From Burkholderiaceae bacterium (GTDB lineage: Bacteria > Pseudomonadota > Gammaproteobacteria > Burkholderiales > Burkholderiaceae): a stretch of 64,000 nt of DNA. Where the stretch lies: positions 35,923 through 99,922 of the forward strand of contig JAJPEN010000015.1 in the NCBI GenBank assembly GCA_021166835.1, given 5' to 3'. Positions 41,834 through 51,584 of this stretch are shown in pieces (within the stretch, counting starts at the first letter, position 1; each line of letters begins with the position of its first letter). The position numbers were made by a program, and so were the translations under genes. Under the pieces are notes generated by a model. The model was given only the letters and a program-made list of their open reading frames with translations. It searched no databases and was not told the origin of the DNA.

Positions 41834-44800
41834 CACCCTGCATCTCGTGCAGTTCTCCTTCTGGGACTACGAGACGTTCAACCTTCGCCGGGGCGGAACG
41901 GCTTTCCTGGGGCCCAACGGGGCAGGCAAGACAAGCCTTGCGGATGCGGTTCAGATCGCGCTGGTCGGCGCACACGGCAATCACATGCACTTCAATGCGC
42001 AATCGGTGCACAGAGACCATCGTTCGGTCAGAGACTATGCGCTCGCCACGATGCGCTCCGGCGAGGGCGACCAGGGTGTATTGGCACGCAAGCGCGACGA
42101 AGCCATCTCCTACATCAGCTTGATCTTCGAGGGCGAGTCCGTCGCCGACGTCGTCAGTGCGGGCGTTTGCCTTCATTCCGTGGCGAACGACAAGAACCAT
42201 CGAACCCTGGGCCTGTACATCCTGCCGGGTGTTCGACTGGCGCTGGAAGATCATCTCGGCGCCCTCGACGACGGAGGCAAGGCTCCTCTGGACTGGCCGA
42301 CCTTCGAGGCGTTGGCGCGCAGGCTTGCCAGGCAGGCCGGACGTACTCCGACGCTGACGGCGAAGCCGGAAACGTACCTCAACGAACTGCTGCACGTCCT
42401 TCAGCACAAGGGGCGCGCGATCGACAAGGACAAATTCCTCCGCGCGCTGGCCCAAAGTCTTCGGCTGAAGGGCATCCAGAGCGTCAACGACTACCTGCGC
42501 GGCTACCTCGTCGACGCACAGCCGATCGACAAGCAGGGGACCTTGAAGCACATCAAGACCGTGCGCTCGCTCGTCCTTCAGATCGAAGAGGTCAAGCAGC
42601 AGATCGCACGCCTGACGGACATCGACAAACAATTTCGCAATGTGGCCACGCAGTATCGGACCCGTGCCGTCGCGAGCGCTGTGCGGCTCCTGCTGCAAGT
42701 CGAGTCGGCGGACCTGCGCGTCAGCGATCTGCTGTCGAGAGAGCGCGAGTTGTCTGGCGAGATCGATGCGCTTGCGAACTCCATTGAGGCGCGCACGAGC
42801 CAGCGGGAGGCGGCGCGCGAGCTACATCAGAGGCTGGATGCTGCTTACAACGCAGACCCCGCGTCCCAGAATCCCGAGCATGCACGTCAGCTGAGGACGG
42901 CCTTACAGACCAACGTGACCAACTCCCGGCGTGCGGTGGAACGGCTCGTAGTTGAAGTGCGGGATGCGCTCGAAGCTGTGCAGAGCACTAGCGGCGCGTC
43001 GGACACCGGGGCGTTGTCCGAAATCGGGCGTCTCGCCACGAAATGGGAGGCGCGAGCACGCGCCGCAGCCCTGCCAGACTTTAACGCGTTCGGCGAAGTG
43101 CTCACGGCACTGAGCGCGGTGCCCGGGGACATCGCAAGTCTTTGGCAACTGCTCGAAGAGCGAGCGGCGCTCGCCGGCCAGCGCCTCGCCAGCGCGACGG
43201 AGCGGGCGAAGGCCGCCGAGAAGGGGATTCGACTGACGGATTCGGGCGACGTCGCCGCGGCCATGGCGATGTTTCGCTCCGCCGGCATCGAAAGCGTCAC
43301 GGTCGGCAGCGTCGTCGGTGTCAAGGACTCGTCCTGGCAGTCCGCGGTCGAGTCGTTCCTTGGCCGCCATCGACATGCCCTCGTCGTTGCCTACGGCCGG
43401 GAACGGGATGCCGTCCGCCTGCTTCGACGCGCTCCGCGCCCTCTGTTCGAGGTCACGGTCGTGCAACCGAAGCACATTCGCGATGACCTCAAGCGCAGTT
43501 TCGACGCCACGACCGTGGCATCGCTCCTGGAGAGCTCGAACAGCATCGCGCTGACGTACCTGCGTCGTCTTCTGGGACAGATGCGACAGGTCGACACTGA
43601 GGAGGAGCTTGAACGTTATGAGCGCGCTCTGACGCGCGACGGCATGCTGAGCGCCAACGGTGGAACGCGAAGAATCCGCCTTGTGCCTTCGTCGGAATGG
43701 GTGTTCGGTGCTCGTATTTCGAGCGAAGAGCGCGAGGCCCTGCAAGCGGAAGTCCTGGAAGCCACTCGGGCGGACAGCGAGGCCAGGAAAGGGGTCCGGC
43801 TCGCCCTGGACACGGCGAATCGCGTGGCAAGCGTCCTGCGCGACGTTACCCCGGAACACATTCGCGTGTCGCTTAACGAACTGCGAGACGCGCAGCGTTC
43901 CCTTGACGGCTCGCCCGACCCGGCAACGATCGACCTGCCGAGCCATCTCGTGGAACTCAAACGCCGTGTGGACGAGGCGAAGCGTGAAGCCGACAACATC
44001 GACCGAGAGCTGCCTGAGCTGACCGAGGCGCGAGGGACGAAGCGGGGCGCGCTCGAGGAAACACAGACGAATCTGGGCAAGGCGCAGGGCGATCTCGCTG
44101 ACCTGCAGACGCGGTATGGCGTGGCGACGGAGGATGTCGACTATGACACGGAAGCAGCAGCATCCGCGTACGACAAAGCGGGCGAAATCGACTCGGCCGA
44201 GGGGCCCGCGGCGGCCTTGACCTTCCTGGAGAACGAAGCAAGGCGCGCAAACGAGCGGATTCTCAGATCGGAGTCGGATGCAAAGGCCGAGTTCACGACG
44301 TTCATCAACGAGATGTCGATCAATCTCGTGGACGAGCGTGGCGATTGGCGAAAGGCGGCCGTGTGGGTCAAGAACCACATCCAAAAGCTCACGGCATCGA
44401 CCCTGGTGGAATACGAGCAGGAGGCTGAGGCTGCGCGCGAGGCCGCGAACCAGTCGTTCCGCGCCGACGTTGCCTACCGCATGAGAGAGGCGATCAAGCG
44501 TGTGGAACACGACATCGATGATCTGAACCGAATCCTCCGTGCGTGCCCGGAATTCACAGGTGGCGAGAAGTACCGCTTCGTAGCGACACCCGCGCTCGCA
44601 CATAAGGCGCTGTACGAGCTCATCCAAAGTAGCGCCTTTCTGGAGTCGGGTTCGTCGCCCTTGTTCGAGGCGGCCGACGATGTCCAGAAGAAACTGGTTG
44701 CGTTCCTCGAGGCGTGCGAAACCGGCGCCGACAAGGCCAATAACCCGCTCGAAGACTATCGGCTCCTGTTCAACTTTGACCTCGAGATCCGCGTCGGCGA

Positions 44801-45233
44801 CAAGAAAGTCGATTCGCTCAGCAAGCGGCTGGGCGTGGGGTCGAACGGCGAGCACCTGGTGCCTTTCTACGTCATCGCAGGTGCTTCGCTCGCCAATGCA
44901 TATCGCCTGAAGGCAGGGGAGTCCCACGAGGGCGCGGCCGTGATGATCATCGACGAGGCGTTCCATGGCTTCGATGCCCAGAACGCCTACGTCACGGCGC
45001 AGTTCCTGGGATCCCTCGGCCTGCAACTCATCATGGCGGCGCCCGATGCAGACGTCGGGAAGCTGGTGCCGACCCTCGAGTCTTACTACGACCTCGATCG
45101 CTTCGGATCGGATGTCTTCACGAGCGAGGTGATCGTCAAGGAAGACGCCAGACGGCTACTTGAAACCGACATGCCGAGTCGCAATCCGCAGCTCGTCGAG
45201 CAGATGGCGGTGAAGTTCGGTAGCCCGGCATGA
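41820..45233 (+). CDS. jetC: Wadjet protein JetC (SMC-like ATPase)
   Basis: The 1137-residue SMC/MukB-like protein has an N-terminal head with Walker A GPNGAGKT (31-38), long coiled coils (about 250-400 and 620-900) around a hinge-like region, and a C-terminal head. The latter carries FYVIAGASLANAYRL (signature-like) and Walker B IIDEA at 1043-1047. JetC extrudes DNA loops to sense small circular DNA. GTG 41820 is chosen because GGAGG lies 6 bp upstream; ATG 41787 is an in-frame alternative. It overlaps jetB by 14 bp. Confidence 0.93.
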   Translation: MKTLSTLHLVQFSFWDYETFNLRRGGTAFLGPNGAGKTSLADAVQIALVGAHGNHMHFNAQSVHRDHRSVRDYALATMRSGEGDQGVLARKRDEAISYISLIFEGESVADVVSAGVCLHSVANDKNHRTLGLYILPGVRLALEDHLGALDDGGKAPLDWPTFEALARRLARQAGRTPTLTAKPETYLNELLHVLQHKGRAIDKDKFLRALAQSLRLKGIQSVNDYLRGYLVDAQPIDKQGTLKHIKTVRSLVLQIEEVKQQIARLTDIDKQFRNVATQYRTRAVASAVRLLLQVESADLRVSDLLSRERELSGEIDALANSIEARTSQREAARELHQRLDAAYNADPASQNPEHARQLRTALQTNVTNSRRAVERLVVEVRDALEAVQSTSGASDTGALSEIGRLATKWEARARAAALPDFNAFGEVLTALSAVPGDIASLWQLLEERAALAGQRLASATERAKAAEKGIRLTDSGDVAAAMAMFRSAGIESVTVGSVVGVKDSSWQSAVESFLGRHRHALVVAYGRERDAVRLLRRAPRPLFEVTVVQPKHIRDDLKRSFDATTVASLLESSNSIALTYLRRLLGQMRQVDTEEELERYERALTRDGMLSANGGTRRIRLVPSSEWVFGARISSEEREALQAEVLEATRADSEARKGVRLALDTANRVASVLRDVTPEHIRVSLNELRDAQRSLDGSPDPATIDLPSHLVELKRRVDEAKREADNIDRELPELTEARGTKRGALEETQTNLGKAQGDLADLQTRYGVATEDVDYDTEAAASAYDKAGEIDSAEGPAAALTFLENEARRANERILRSESDAKAEFTTFINEMSINLVDERGDWRKAAVWVKNHIQKLTASTLVEYEQEAEAAREAANQSFRADVAYRMREAIKRVEHDIDDLNRILRACPEFTGGEKYRFVATPALAHKALYELIQSSAFLESGSSPLFEAADDVQKKLVAFLEACETGADKANNPLEDYRLLFNFDLEIRVGDKKVDSLSKRLGVGSNGEHLVPFYVIAGASLANAYRLKAGESHEGAAVMIIDEAFHGFDAQNAYVTAQFLGSLGLQLIMAAPDADVGKLVPTLESYYDLDRFGSDVFTSEVIVKEDARRLLETDMPSRNPQLVEQMAVKFGSPA

Positions 45234-46432
45234 ATCCCGTAGCGAACCAGGCGCTACTAAAGCTCCTGCGTAGAGCAGAGAACGCGTCGGGGAAGAGCGA
45301 GCACGGCCGCAACATCGGTTTGCGCTTCTCCAGCGAGTCCTTGCCCGCCTACTCGACCATCGGCACGCACGCTGAGAAAGAGGCTTGCCATGGTGACCTC
45401 CTGCTCGCCGAACGTGACGGGGCGATCACCATCGAGTGGGACCGACGAGCGGGCGAACGAAATCAGATCCTCCGGATCCAGCTGCTGGATCGTGAGGCGC
45501 TGGCGCGGCACTTGGGAGTTGTACCGCGATGGGATGCGGTCGCCCAAGCGGCGCAGCATCTTGCGCCTCATCAGGCGGACTACCCGGTGCTTGGGAGAGT
45601 ACTGGAGCATTGGCGTCGTGGCGCCAAGGTCCGCGGAACGGGGCCCGAGGAAGTGGAGGCATGGCGTTACGCGGTTGCCGTCGTGTCTCACTGCCGTGCG
45701 CAGGCCGCGACCGATGTGGCGGTTCGCAGGCTGAGCGCGCAGTTGACGGGAGACAGCAAACGCGTCGAGCAGCTGTCCGCCCCCATTGATGTCCTGATTC
45801 AGGGTGATGTGGCTGCCCCGGTCCGCGATCCGGAAGACGTCTTCAATGAGCTCGGGCTCGTCAAGTTTCCGCCGACGCTGCTGATCAGTGGTGCGCTTCA
45901 GGTACGTGTCGGCGCCCAGCGTATCCCGGTAGACGCGCCGTATCTTGGCTTTCCTCCGTCCGCGATCACGAGTTTTGGTTCATGCGAGGCAGCGTCCCTG
46001 TTGTTGACGGTCGAGAACCTGACGACATTTCATGAGATGGTCGGTCATCATCGCCACGCCCCGGCTGCGATTCTCCTTTACACGGGTGGCATGCCCAGTC
46101 CTTCTTGGAAGCGTGTGTACCGCCTCCTACTGACATCGCTGCCGCCCGAGGCGAGGATGTTCCACTGGGGCGATATTGATTCAGGTGGATTCCGGATCGC
46201 AGATCACTTGGCGGATTGCGCTGGCACCGCGGGGCGGCGTCTCGAACTTCACGCCATGTGCCCTGATATAGCGCGACTCGACGCCGTTACGTCTCGACGT
46301 GCACTCGCCGACGCCGAAGTGTCGATGATCGAAAGGATCTGCGCCCGGTGGAGCTGGGATGCGCCGGCTCAATGGGTATCTGCGCACCGGATTGCGGTTG
46401 AGCAGGAGTCGCTTCCCGCGGGTTGGCCGTAG
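45230..46432 (+). CDS. jetD: Wadjet nuclease JetD (TOPRIM)
   Basis: The 400-residue protein has the JetD domains: a helical N-terminal region and a C-terminal TOPRIM domain with E262 in TVENLTTFHE, YTGG at 284-287 and D315-x-D317 in HWGDIDSGGFRIADHL. JetD cleaves the plasmid once JetABC has completed loop extrusion. ATG 45230 overlaps the jetC stop by ATGA. The four jet genes form one operon; no clear terminator was seen after it. Confidence 0.93.
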   Translation: MNPVANQALLKLLRRAENASGKSEHGRNIGLRFSSESLPAYSTIGTHAEKEACHGDLLLAERDGAITIEWDRRAGERNQILRIQLLDREALARHLGVVPRWDAVAQAAQHLAPHQADYPVLGRVLEHWRRGAKVRGTGPEEVEAWRYAVAVVSHCRAQAATDVAVRRLSAQLTGDSKRVEQLSAPIDVLIQGDVAAPVRDPEDVFNELGLVKFPPTLLISGALQVRVGAQRIPVDAPYLGFPPSAITSFGSCEAASLLLTVENLTTFHEMVGHHRHAPAAILLYTGGMPSPSWKRVYRLLLTSLPPEARMFHWGDIDSGGFRIADHLADCAGTAGRRLELHAMCPDIARLDAVTSRRALADAEVSMIERICARWSWDAPAQWVSAHRIAVEQESLPAGWP

Positions 46433-46653
46433 CGCTGGCGATCGACCTTGCAGCACGATATTTACTGTGCACCGAGTATGCCGTTCTATCGACAATGGCT
46501 GCGTACGTGAACGTCGACGCTTCTTCGTCATTTCGAACTCCAACCGCGCCTTCGCTCTCCGGTTGCACGGCCGCCAAGCAGCGTTATCCGAGGAGGTGCC
46601 AGCTACGCTGCAGCGGGGAACGCCTGCGCGGGTGCCGTCGTGGATAGTCGCGC
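46433..46653. other. Intergenic spacer after jetD
   Basis: No gene is supported. The stretch runs into the HigBA promoter; its base composition is lower in GC around 46455-46545 than its surroundings. Confidence 0.5.
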
Positions 46654-46682
46654 TTGACGTTAGTCACGCTCGGCGTTATTAT
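46654..46682 (+). promoter_or_regulatory. Promoter of HigBA module 1
   Basis: TTGACG (46654-46659) and TATTAT (46677-46682) are 17 bp apart. The higB GTG at 46690 is only 7 bp past the -10, where the transcript should start, so the toxin mRNA would be leaderless. The second HigBA copy has the same geometry. Confidence 0.75.
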
Positions 46683-46689
46683 TTCGCCT

Positions 46690-46971
46690 GTGGCGATCAG
46701 GACGTTCAAGTGTGTCGACACCGAAGCTCTGTTCCGGCTACGGCGCGTGCCGCGCTTCGCCAACATCGAGCGCCCGGCGCTGCGCAAGTTGAAGCAGCTC
46801 GACCTCGCGCGACACATCGAGGACTTGCGCGCGCCGCCGGCGAATCGGCTGGAACAACTGAAGGGCGATCGTGCAGGCGAATGGAGCATCCGCGTGAACG
46901 ATCAGTTCCGCGTCTGTTTTCGCTGGACGGGTGCTGACGCAGAGGACGTCGAGATCGTGGACTATCACTGA
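46690..46971 (+). CDS. higB: HigB/RelE-family toxin (module 1)
   Basis: The 93-residue protein is a HigB-type toxin: ALFRLRRVPRFANIERPALRKLKQLDLA, LRAPPANRLEQLKGDRAGEWSIRVNDQFRVCFRW and the C-terminal EDVEIVDYH. HigB cleaves mRNA on the ribosome. GTG 46690 gives the standard length. No ribosome-binding site precedes it and a strong promoter ends 7 bp upstream, suggesting leaderless translation. It is 85/93 identical to the toxin of the second module. Confidence 0.92.
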   Translation: MAIRTFKCVDTEALFRLRRVPRFANIERPALRKLKQLDLARHIEDLRAPPANRLEQLKGDRAGEWSIRVNDQFRVCFRWTGADAEDVEIVDYH

Positions 46972-46983
46972 GGCATGGTCGAC

Positions 46984-47307
46984 ATGAGCAGGAAACTCAG
47001 ACCCGTATCGCCCGGCGAGATGTTGGCCGAGGAATTCTTGAAGCCCCTGAGCATGAGCAACTATCGGCTTGCAAAGGAGATCGGCGTCCCTGCGCAGCGC
47101 ATCGGCGAGATCCTGGCCGGCAAGCGCGCCATCACGGCGGATACCGATCTGCGGCTGTGCCGGTTCTTCGGACTGTCCGACGGCTGGTGGCTGCGCCTGC
47201 AGGCGGACTACGACACCGAGATCGCGAAGGCGACGCTCGCGAAGGCCTTGGCGAGCATAAAGCCCTGGGCAGAATCGGCGGCCGAGACCAAGGGGCGTGC
47301 GCATTGA
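46984..47307 (+). CDS. higA: HigA/XRE-family antitoxin (module 1)
   Basis: The 107-residue antitoxin contains an XRE helix-turn-helix (SNYRLAKEIGVPAQRIGEILAGKRAITADTDLRLCRFFGLS) followed by WWLRLQADYDTEIAKA, the HigA/VapI signature. It neutralises HigB and represses the operon. ATG 46984 aligns with the start of the second copy and has GAGG 9 bp upstream; ATG 46975 would add three residues. It lies 12 bp after higB. Confidence 0.92.
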   Translation: MSRKLRPVSPGEMLAEEFLKPLSMSNYRLAKEIGVPAQRIGEILAGKRAITADTDLRLCRFFGLSDGWWLRLQADYDTEIAKATLAKALASIKPWAESAAETKGRAH

Positions 47308-47529
47308 GGCAAGCGATGCCTGTCATTAGGGATTACGCCCTGCTTATCCCCGGGCGAAGCGCGCTGGCCACTTCGGTGGCGCGTCAGCGTTGGGCTTCTG
47401 GTTCCGCACTGCGCGGGCGACTTTCGTCCGGTGAAGGAAGGAGTCGGGCGCACGCCGAAGCACACTGGCGCTGCCTTACCCGATAACTGAGAATCGCGGC
47501 AACTGCTTCACGAAGCCAGCCTCTTCCGG

Positions 47530-48585
47530 ATGAGCGTTACCTCCGCTGCTACCAAGCCCCGCCGAAATCGCCTCGTCGTCAAGCGCGGAGCAGTGCCTCC
47601 GTCGGTCTATCTGCTGCACGTTTCCGACAAACAGTGGGAAAGGTTCATCGAAGCCGCGTGCTGGCAGCGCTCGACACCGAAGTACGCCAAAGTCAAGCTG
47701 CTCGGCAACGCACGAGACAAGGGCCGCGACATTGAAGCCCGCCTGCAGACCAAGCTCGAGGCGGACATGTGGGATCTATACCAGGCGAAGCACTACAAGA
47801 ATCGCCTCACGCCGGGCGATGCTTTCCCCGAGATGATGAAGTTCTTCGGTCACCTCCTCGCCAAGAGCTATCCGGTGCCGCGCAAGTACTACTTCTGCGC
47901 CCCGCAAAATGTTGGCCCCGATCTGCATGACCTCTTGGCCGATTGCGCGCAACTCAAGGCTGCGTTTTTGAAAGCATGGAAGGCCGGCACGCATGGCTTG
48001 GGGAGCGCACCCCTTAACGCGAACTTGGAAGCGGTCGTCCAAGCGTTTGACTTCAGCCGAATCGAGGAGTGCCTCGTACACAACCTCCTTGAGTGGCATG
48101 AACGCGATCGCGCGACCCACTTCAAGCTCTTCGGCATCGAGCCCGAGCGGGGCGACGACCCCTCGGTGCCTGACAAGGCGCAGCCCTACGAAATGAATTA
48201 CATCGAGGAACTCCTGAGGGTGTACTCGGAGCATGCCGGTTCGCCAGTTAGCCTCAATGACGTGGACCGGTCAGCAACGTATTCGGATCACTATGCGTCG
48301 CAGCGCGAGGTCTTCTATGCTGCAGAGGGGTTGCGACGATTCAGCCGGGACATCTACCCGGAGGACGAGTTTTCCCGGTTGCTGCAGATGGTGCGGCACG
48401 GCGTCCGCGCAACTGTGACTAGCCCGCGGCTGACCGCCGGCCTTGACCGCTTGCAAGCGGCGATCGATGTCGCCTCGCGGCTAAGCCTAACGGACAGTGT
48501 CCTCCATCTCCGGCTACGCGGCGGGGACCTCCCGGGGACTTGCCATCACCTCGTGAACGAAAAGCATCTCAAATGGGTCCGCTGA
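47530..48585 (+). CDS. ABC-three-component system nuclease/effector
   Basis: The 351-residue protein begins with a restriction-endonuclease-like domain: E37/E41 in WERFIEAAC, then GNARDKGRDIEA with D67 and YQAKHY with Q85-x-K87, a D...Q-x-K catalytic pattern of the PD-(D/E)xK fold. The C-terminal half has the LYSEHAGSP-type helical module seen in ABC-3C effectors (NYIEELLRVYSEHAG). Together with the next two genes it forms an ABC-3C locus, in which an SMC-like ATPase is thought to license an effector during invasion; here DNA cleavage is inferred. It overlaps the next gene by 13 bp. Confidence 0.78.
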   Translation: MSVTSAATKPRRNRLVVKRGAVPPSVYLLHVSDKQWERFIEAACWQRSTPKYAKVKLLGNARDKGRDIEARLQTKLEADMWDLYQAKHYKNRLTPGDAFPEMMKFFGHLLAKSYPVPRKYYFCAPQNVGPDLHDLLADCAQLKAAFLKAWKAGTHGLGSAPLNANLEAVVQAFDFSRIEECLVHNLLEWHERDRATHFKLFGIEPERGDDPSVPDKAQPYEMNYIEELLRVYSEHAGSPVSLNDVDRSATYSDHYASQREVFYAAEGLRRFSRDIYPEDEFSRLLQMVRHGVRATVTSPRLTAGLDRLQAAIDVASRLSLTDSVLHLRLRGGDLPGTCHHLVNEKHLKWVR

Positions 48586-49070
48586 AGGCCAAGCGCTTCC
48601 CGGAGCTCTTCAACACGCCGTTCGAACTCGGATTGCGAATGGTGTATCTGCTTTCGGCCTTGCGGCCCGGGGGGGCAGATCTGCAGAAGCTCGTCCTGCT
48701 CGACTATGCGGTCGTTTACTCCAATGATGTTGGTGGCCCGGAGAGCCTTCATACGCCAGTGCCATTCAGAAATGGCGAGCTCTTCAGCCGGCGCGAGCGG
48801 ATCGAGCAAGGGCTCTATTTGATGAGCACACGAGGTCTGGTAGACGTCGTCTTAGACGAGCGCGGCATGACGTATGTGGCCGGGCCTAGCAGCTTCACAA
48901 TGGTCGGCTCGCTGACATCGAAGTACTGGCGCAACCTCGAGGTGCGGTGCCAGTGGGCCGCGCAGCAGTTCGGAAACAGCGACTCACCCAACCTACTGCG
49001 GCAGTTCGCAGCACGTGGCCACCTCTGGGGCGCCGAAATCGAGACATCAGCAAGAGACCCCTTCCAGTGA
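48573..49070 (+). CDS. ABC-three-component system middle component
   Basis: The 165-residue protein matches ABC-3C middle-component proteins by size, position and style: FNTPFELGLRMVYLLSALRPGGADLQKLVLLDYAVVYSND then RRERIEQGLYLMSTRGLVDV, a winged-helix-like arrangement, and SLTSKYWRNLEVRCQWAAQQF. It likely bridges the ATPase and the nuclease. ATG 48573 lies within the end of the preceding gene; its stop overlaps the ATPase start as GTGA. Confidence 0.78.
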   Translation: MGPLKAKRFPELFNTPFELGLRMVYLLSALRPGGADLQKLVLLDYAVVYSNDVGGPESLHTPVPFRNGELFSRRERIEQGLYLMSTRGLVDVVLDERGMTYVAGPSSFTMVGSLTSKYWRNLEVRCQWAAQQFGNSDSPNLLRQFAARGHLWGAEIETSARDPFQ

Positions 49071-50860
49071 CAGTCACCCTCGTCTACCTCGCTGCGACGG
49101 GCCCGGACAAACACGAAGCGCGCATCGACTTCAGGTCACCAGCGATGCTTGTCCGCGGCCCGAGCGACACGGGCAAGTCGTACATCCGAGATTGTCTCTG
49201 GTACCTTCTTGGCGGAGAAAAGACGCCGAAGAATATCCCCCAGGCCTTGGGCTACGACACGCTGATGCTCGTCTTCGAAGGCGACGACCAGCGATACGAG
49301 GTTGTGCGTGGCATCGCAGGAGGTGATGCGAGCGTCAGCTTGCTGCGTCCGGGCGTAGATGGAGTGGTCGTACGGGAGCCTGTCGATGAAGAGACCGGCG
49401 AACTCCTTGTTCGCCTGTCCGGCGCCCACGGCAAGCAGCTGCTGCGCTCGAAATCCAAGAAGGGGGCGGTGACAGGAGGCGATCTGCGGCACTGGTTCCT
49501 CCTGTCGCAGCCGAACGTCATCAGCGAGGAAGCGACGAGCGGCGTCGGCGTGCCTGCCACTCAGCGCACTGCGGCGTTCCATCTCTTCCTGACAGGAAGC
49601 GACGACGCAGCGATCCAGCTCACGAAAACGGCCAAGGAGGTCGAGCGAATTGCCGGGCAGATTATTGGCGCCGAACAGGCACTTCAGCGGATAAGTGCCG
49701 ATATCGCCACCGATGCGAAGCGAGACGACGTGGCGGCGGCGCTAGAAAGAGTCGATACAGCTCTCGGCGCGATGACTCGTCACTATGAAGCTCGCGCCGC
49801 CGCGCTGCGCCGTGTTCGTTCGGAGATCCTGCCTGCCGCCTTCGAACTGCGGAAGGCTCGCAGCGCGCAGGAGCACAGTCAGTCCATGGTTGAGCGATTC
49901 GAACTTCTCGATCGGAAGTATCACAATGATATAGAGCGGCTCGGTGCCACTTGGGAGGGCGTGTCGATGTTCCAAGCTTTGGACGAGACGCCGTGTCCGC
50001 TCTGCGGGACCCCGGCCGAAGCACAACTCGACCCTCGCCACTTAAAACAAGGAGTGCAGGATGGATACCGCCGCGCTTTGATAGCTGAAGTGGAGAAGGT
50101 CAAGGCCCTGCGGCACGGCTTGGCCGGAGCGCTCGAGCGCGAACGAGATCGGGTGGCAGTACTCCAGGAACGGGTCGGTTCTCTGACGGTCGAGCTCAAG
50201 CGGCTTGAATCCATAGAGGCCAGACAACTGAGCGAAGCGAAGGTCGAATTCAGCGAGAATCCGAAGGCGCTGGCCCTCCGCCGCAGTGAGCTTTCCGAAC
50301 TACTCGCCAAGTTCAACGAAGAAACCCGCCTGAAGGCAGAGATCGACAGGCTCACGAAATCGAAACGTCGTCCGAAGACGACCTTCAGCCGCAACGTCGG
50401 CGATGCCGCGAACGCGGTGGCCGGATACACGAAGGAGCTCTTGAACGCCTGGGGCTTCAGCGGCGTTGAGTCCGTCGCGCTTGATTCGGATAAATGTGAC
50501 GTGGTGATCGACGGACGCGCTCGCTTGGACTATGGGGCGGGCAAGCGCGCCATCTTCCTCGCCGCAATGACAGTCGCGTTGCTGAAACATGCCCTGACAC
50601 AGCACAACCCGCACTTGGGGTTCATCGTGATCGACTCCCCGCTAAAGTCCTATGCGGACCCGAAGAGCACAGAACGGCGAGAAGTCGAAGTAGGGACGGT
50701 GACGGACCGCTTTTATGAGTGGCTGTTGAAGTGGCAAGGACCCGGGCAAGTCATCATCCTGGAGAATCAGGACATCAAGTCTTCGACAAGCGTCGTCCTG
50801 CAGCCGATCGAGTTCACCGGCGTTCCTGGGGAGGGACGCGTGGGCTTCTACCCATCATGA
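49067..50860 (+). CDS. ABC-three-component system SMC/Rad50-like ATPase
   Basis: The 597-residue ATPase has Walker A GPSDTGKS (31-38), two coiled-coil arms (about 185-300 and 325-440) separated by a CPLC knuckle at 310-313 like the Rad50 zinc hook. A C-terminal Walker B region, LGFIVIDSPLKSYAD, follows with a late VIILENQD motif. Such compact Rad50-like ATPases define ABC-3C loci. GTG 49067 overlaps the preceding stop (GTGA) and aligns with the first beta strand of the ATPase head (VTLVYLAATGPDKHEARIDF). Confidence 0.87.
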   Translation: MTVTLVYLAATGPDKHEARIDFRSPAMLVRGPSDTGKSYIRDCLWYLLGGEKTPKNIPQALGYDTLMLVFEGDDQRYEVVRGIAGGDASVSLLRPGVDGVVVREPVDEETGELLVRLSGAHGKQLLRSKSKKGAVTGGDLRHWFLLSQPNVISEEATSGVGVPATQRTAAFHLFLTGSDDAAIQLTKTAKEVERIAGQIIGAEQALQRISADIATDAKRDDVAAALERVDTALGAMTRHYEARAAALRRVRSEILPAAFELRKARSAQEHSQSMVERFELLDRKYHNDIERLGATWEGVSMFQALDETPCPLCGTPAEAQLDPRHLKQGVQDGYRRALIAEVEKVKALRHGLAGALERERDRVAVLQERVGSLTVELKRLESIEARQLSEAKVEFSENPKALALRRSELSELLAKFNEETRLKAEIDRLTKSKRRPKTTFSRNVGDAANAVAGYTKELLNAWGFSGVESVALDSDKCDVVIDGRARLDYGAGKRAIFLAAMTVALLKHALTQHNPHLGFIVIDSPLKSYADPKSTERREVEVGTVTDRFYEWLLKWQGPGQVIILENQDIKSSTSVVLQPIEFTGVPGEGRVGFYPS

Positions 50861-51584
50861 CCTTGATACACGGGCGGTGGATACTGTTGTCTTGCTGTTG
50901 AAGTAGTACTTGGAGAAGAGACCGGAGTCGCAGGGGCAGTCGATGCCAAGTCCGGACAAAGAGAGGCAGCAAGGCAAGCGGAATGGGTTCGACTGGAAGC
51001 GTTCAATCACCGACGCTCGACTCGGCCGCGAGTCGCTTGGGCCTTGCCGACCCGTGACGGTAAAAAATCTAATGAAGAAGTCATATGCGACTATGCGACA
51101 AGCACTTGGATTGTTCGGTGCCGCGGCGTCCCGATGCCACTTATGGAAGTCGAGGCAGGGGTCCAGCACATGGCTCGCGAGTGCTTCAGGAGCCGATAGA
51201 TCTCGATAGACATTGGGAGATAGGTTTTCGCCGAGCCGCCTGCAAACCCGCGCCAATGCTGGACCTCGATGAATTGACGGTAAAAGTGACGGTAAGACAT
51301 CCCGTCCCACTCGCAGAGGCAAGGCAGATCAATACCTTAGAGCGCTCGTTGACGATCGAGTGGGAGTAGGGCGCTGCGGCACAGCTCCTTACGTTACGTA
51401 GTTCTGGGCTACATCTGTCGTCTCCGGTCATCTCGCTGCGGCGATGCGCGTCGGTTGCAAGCCGCAGCCTTGGTTTCAATATACGGAACCCGGAAGAAAA
51501 GTGTCGGGGCGCGGTAGGGACGTCTGGGACACGCATGTCATCTCCAGCACTGCTTCCGGGCCAACGGCAGCGAGTTGTCAGCAA
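50861..51584. other. Gene-free interval containing composite repeat copy A
   Basis: No credible gene lies in these 724 bp. The first ~190 bp and last ~210 bp show nothing; the middle holds repeat copy A, described separately. Confidence 0.55.
51054..51369 (+). repeat. Composite repeat, copy A
   Basis: Ordered blocks shared with copies B and C: GTGACGGTAAAAA (51054), GATAGATCTCGATAGAC (51195), the 25-bp stretch 51238-51262 (identical to 61392-61416 of copy C), TTGACGGTAAAAGTGACGG (51274) and CTCGTTGACGATCGAGTGGG (51345). It separates the ABC-3C module from the MarR/MFS module. The block order and spacing (about 140, 80 and 70 bp) match copy C best. Confidence 0.75.
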
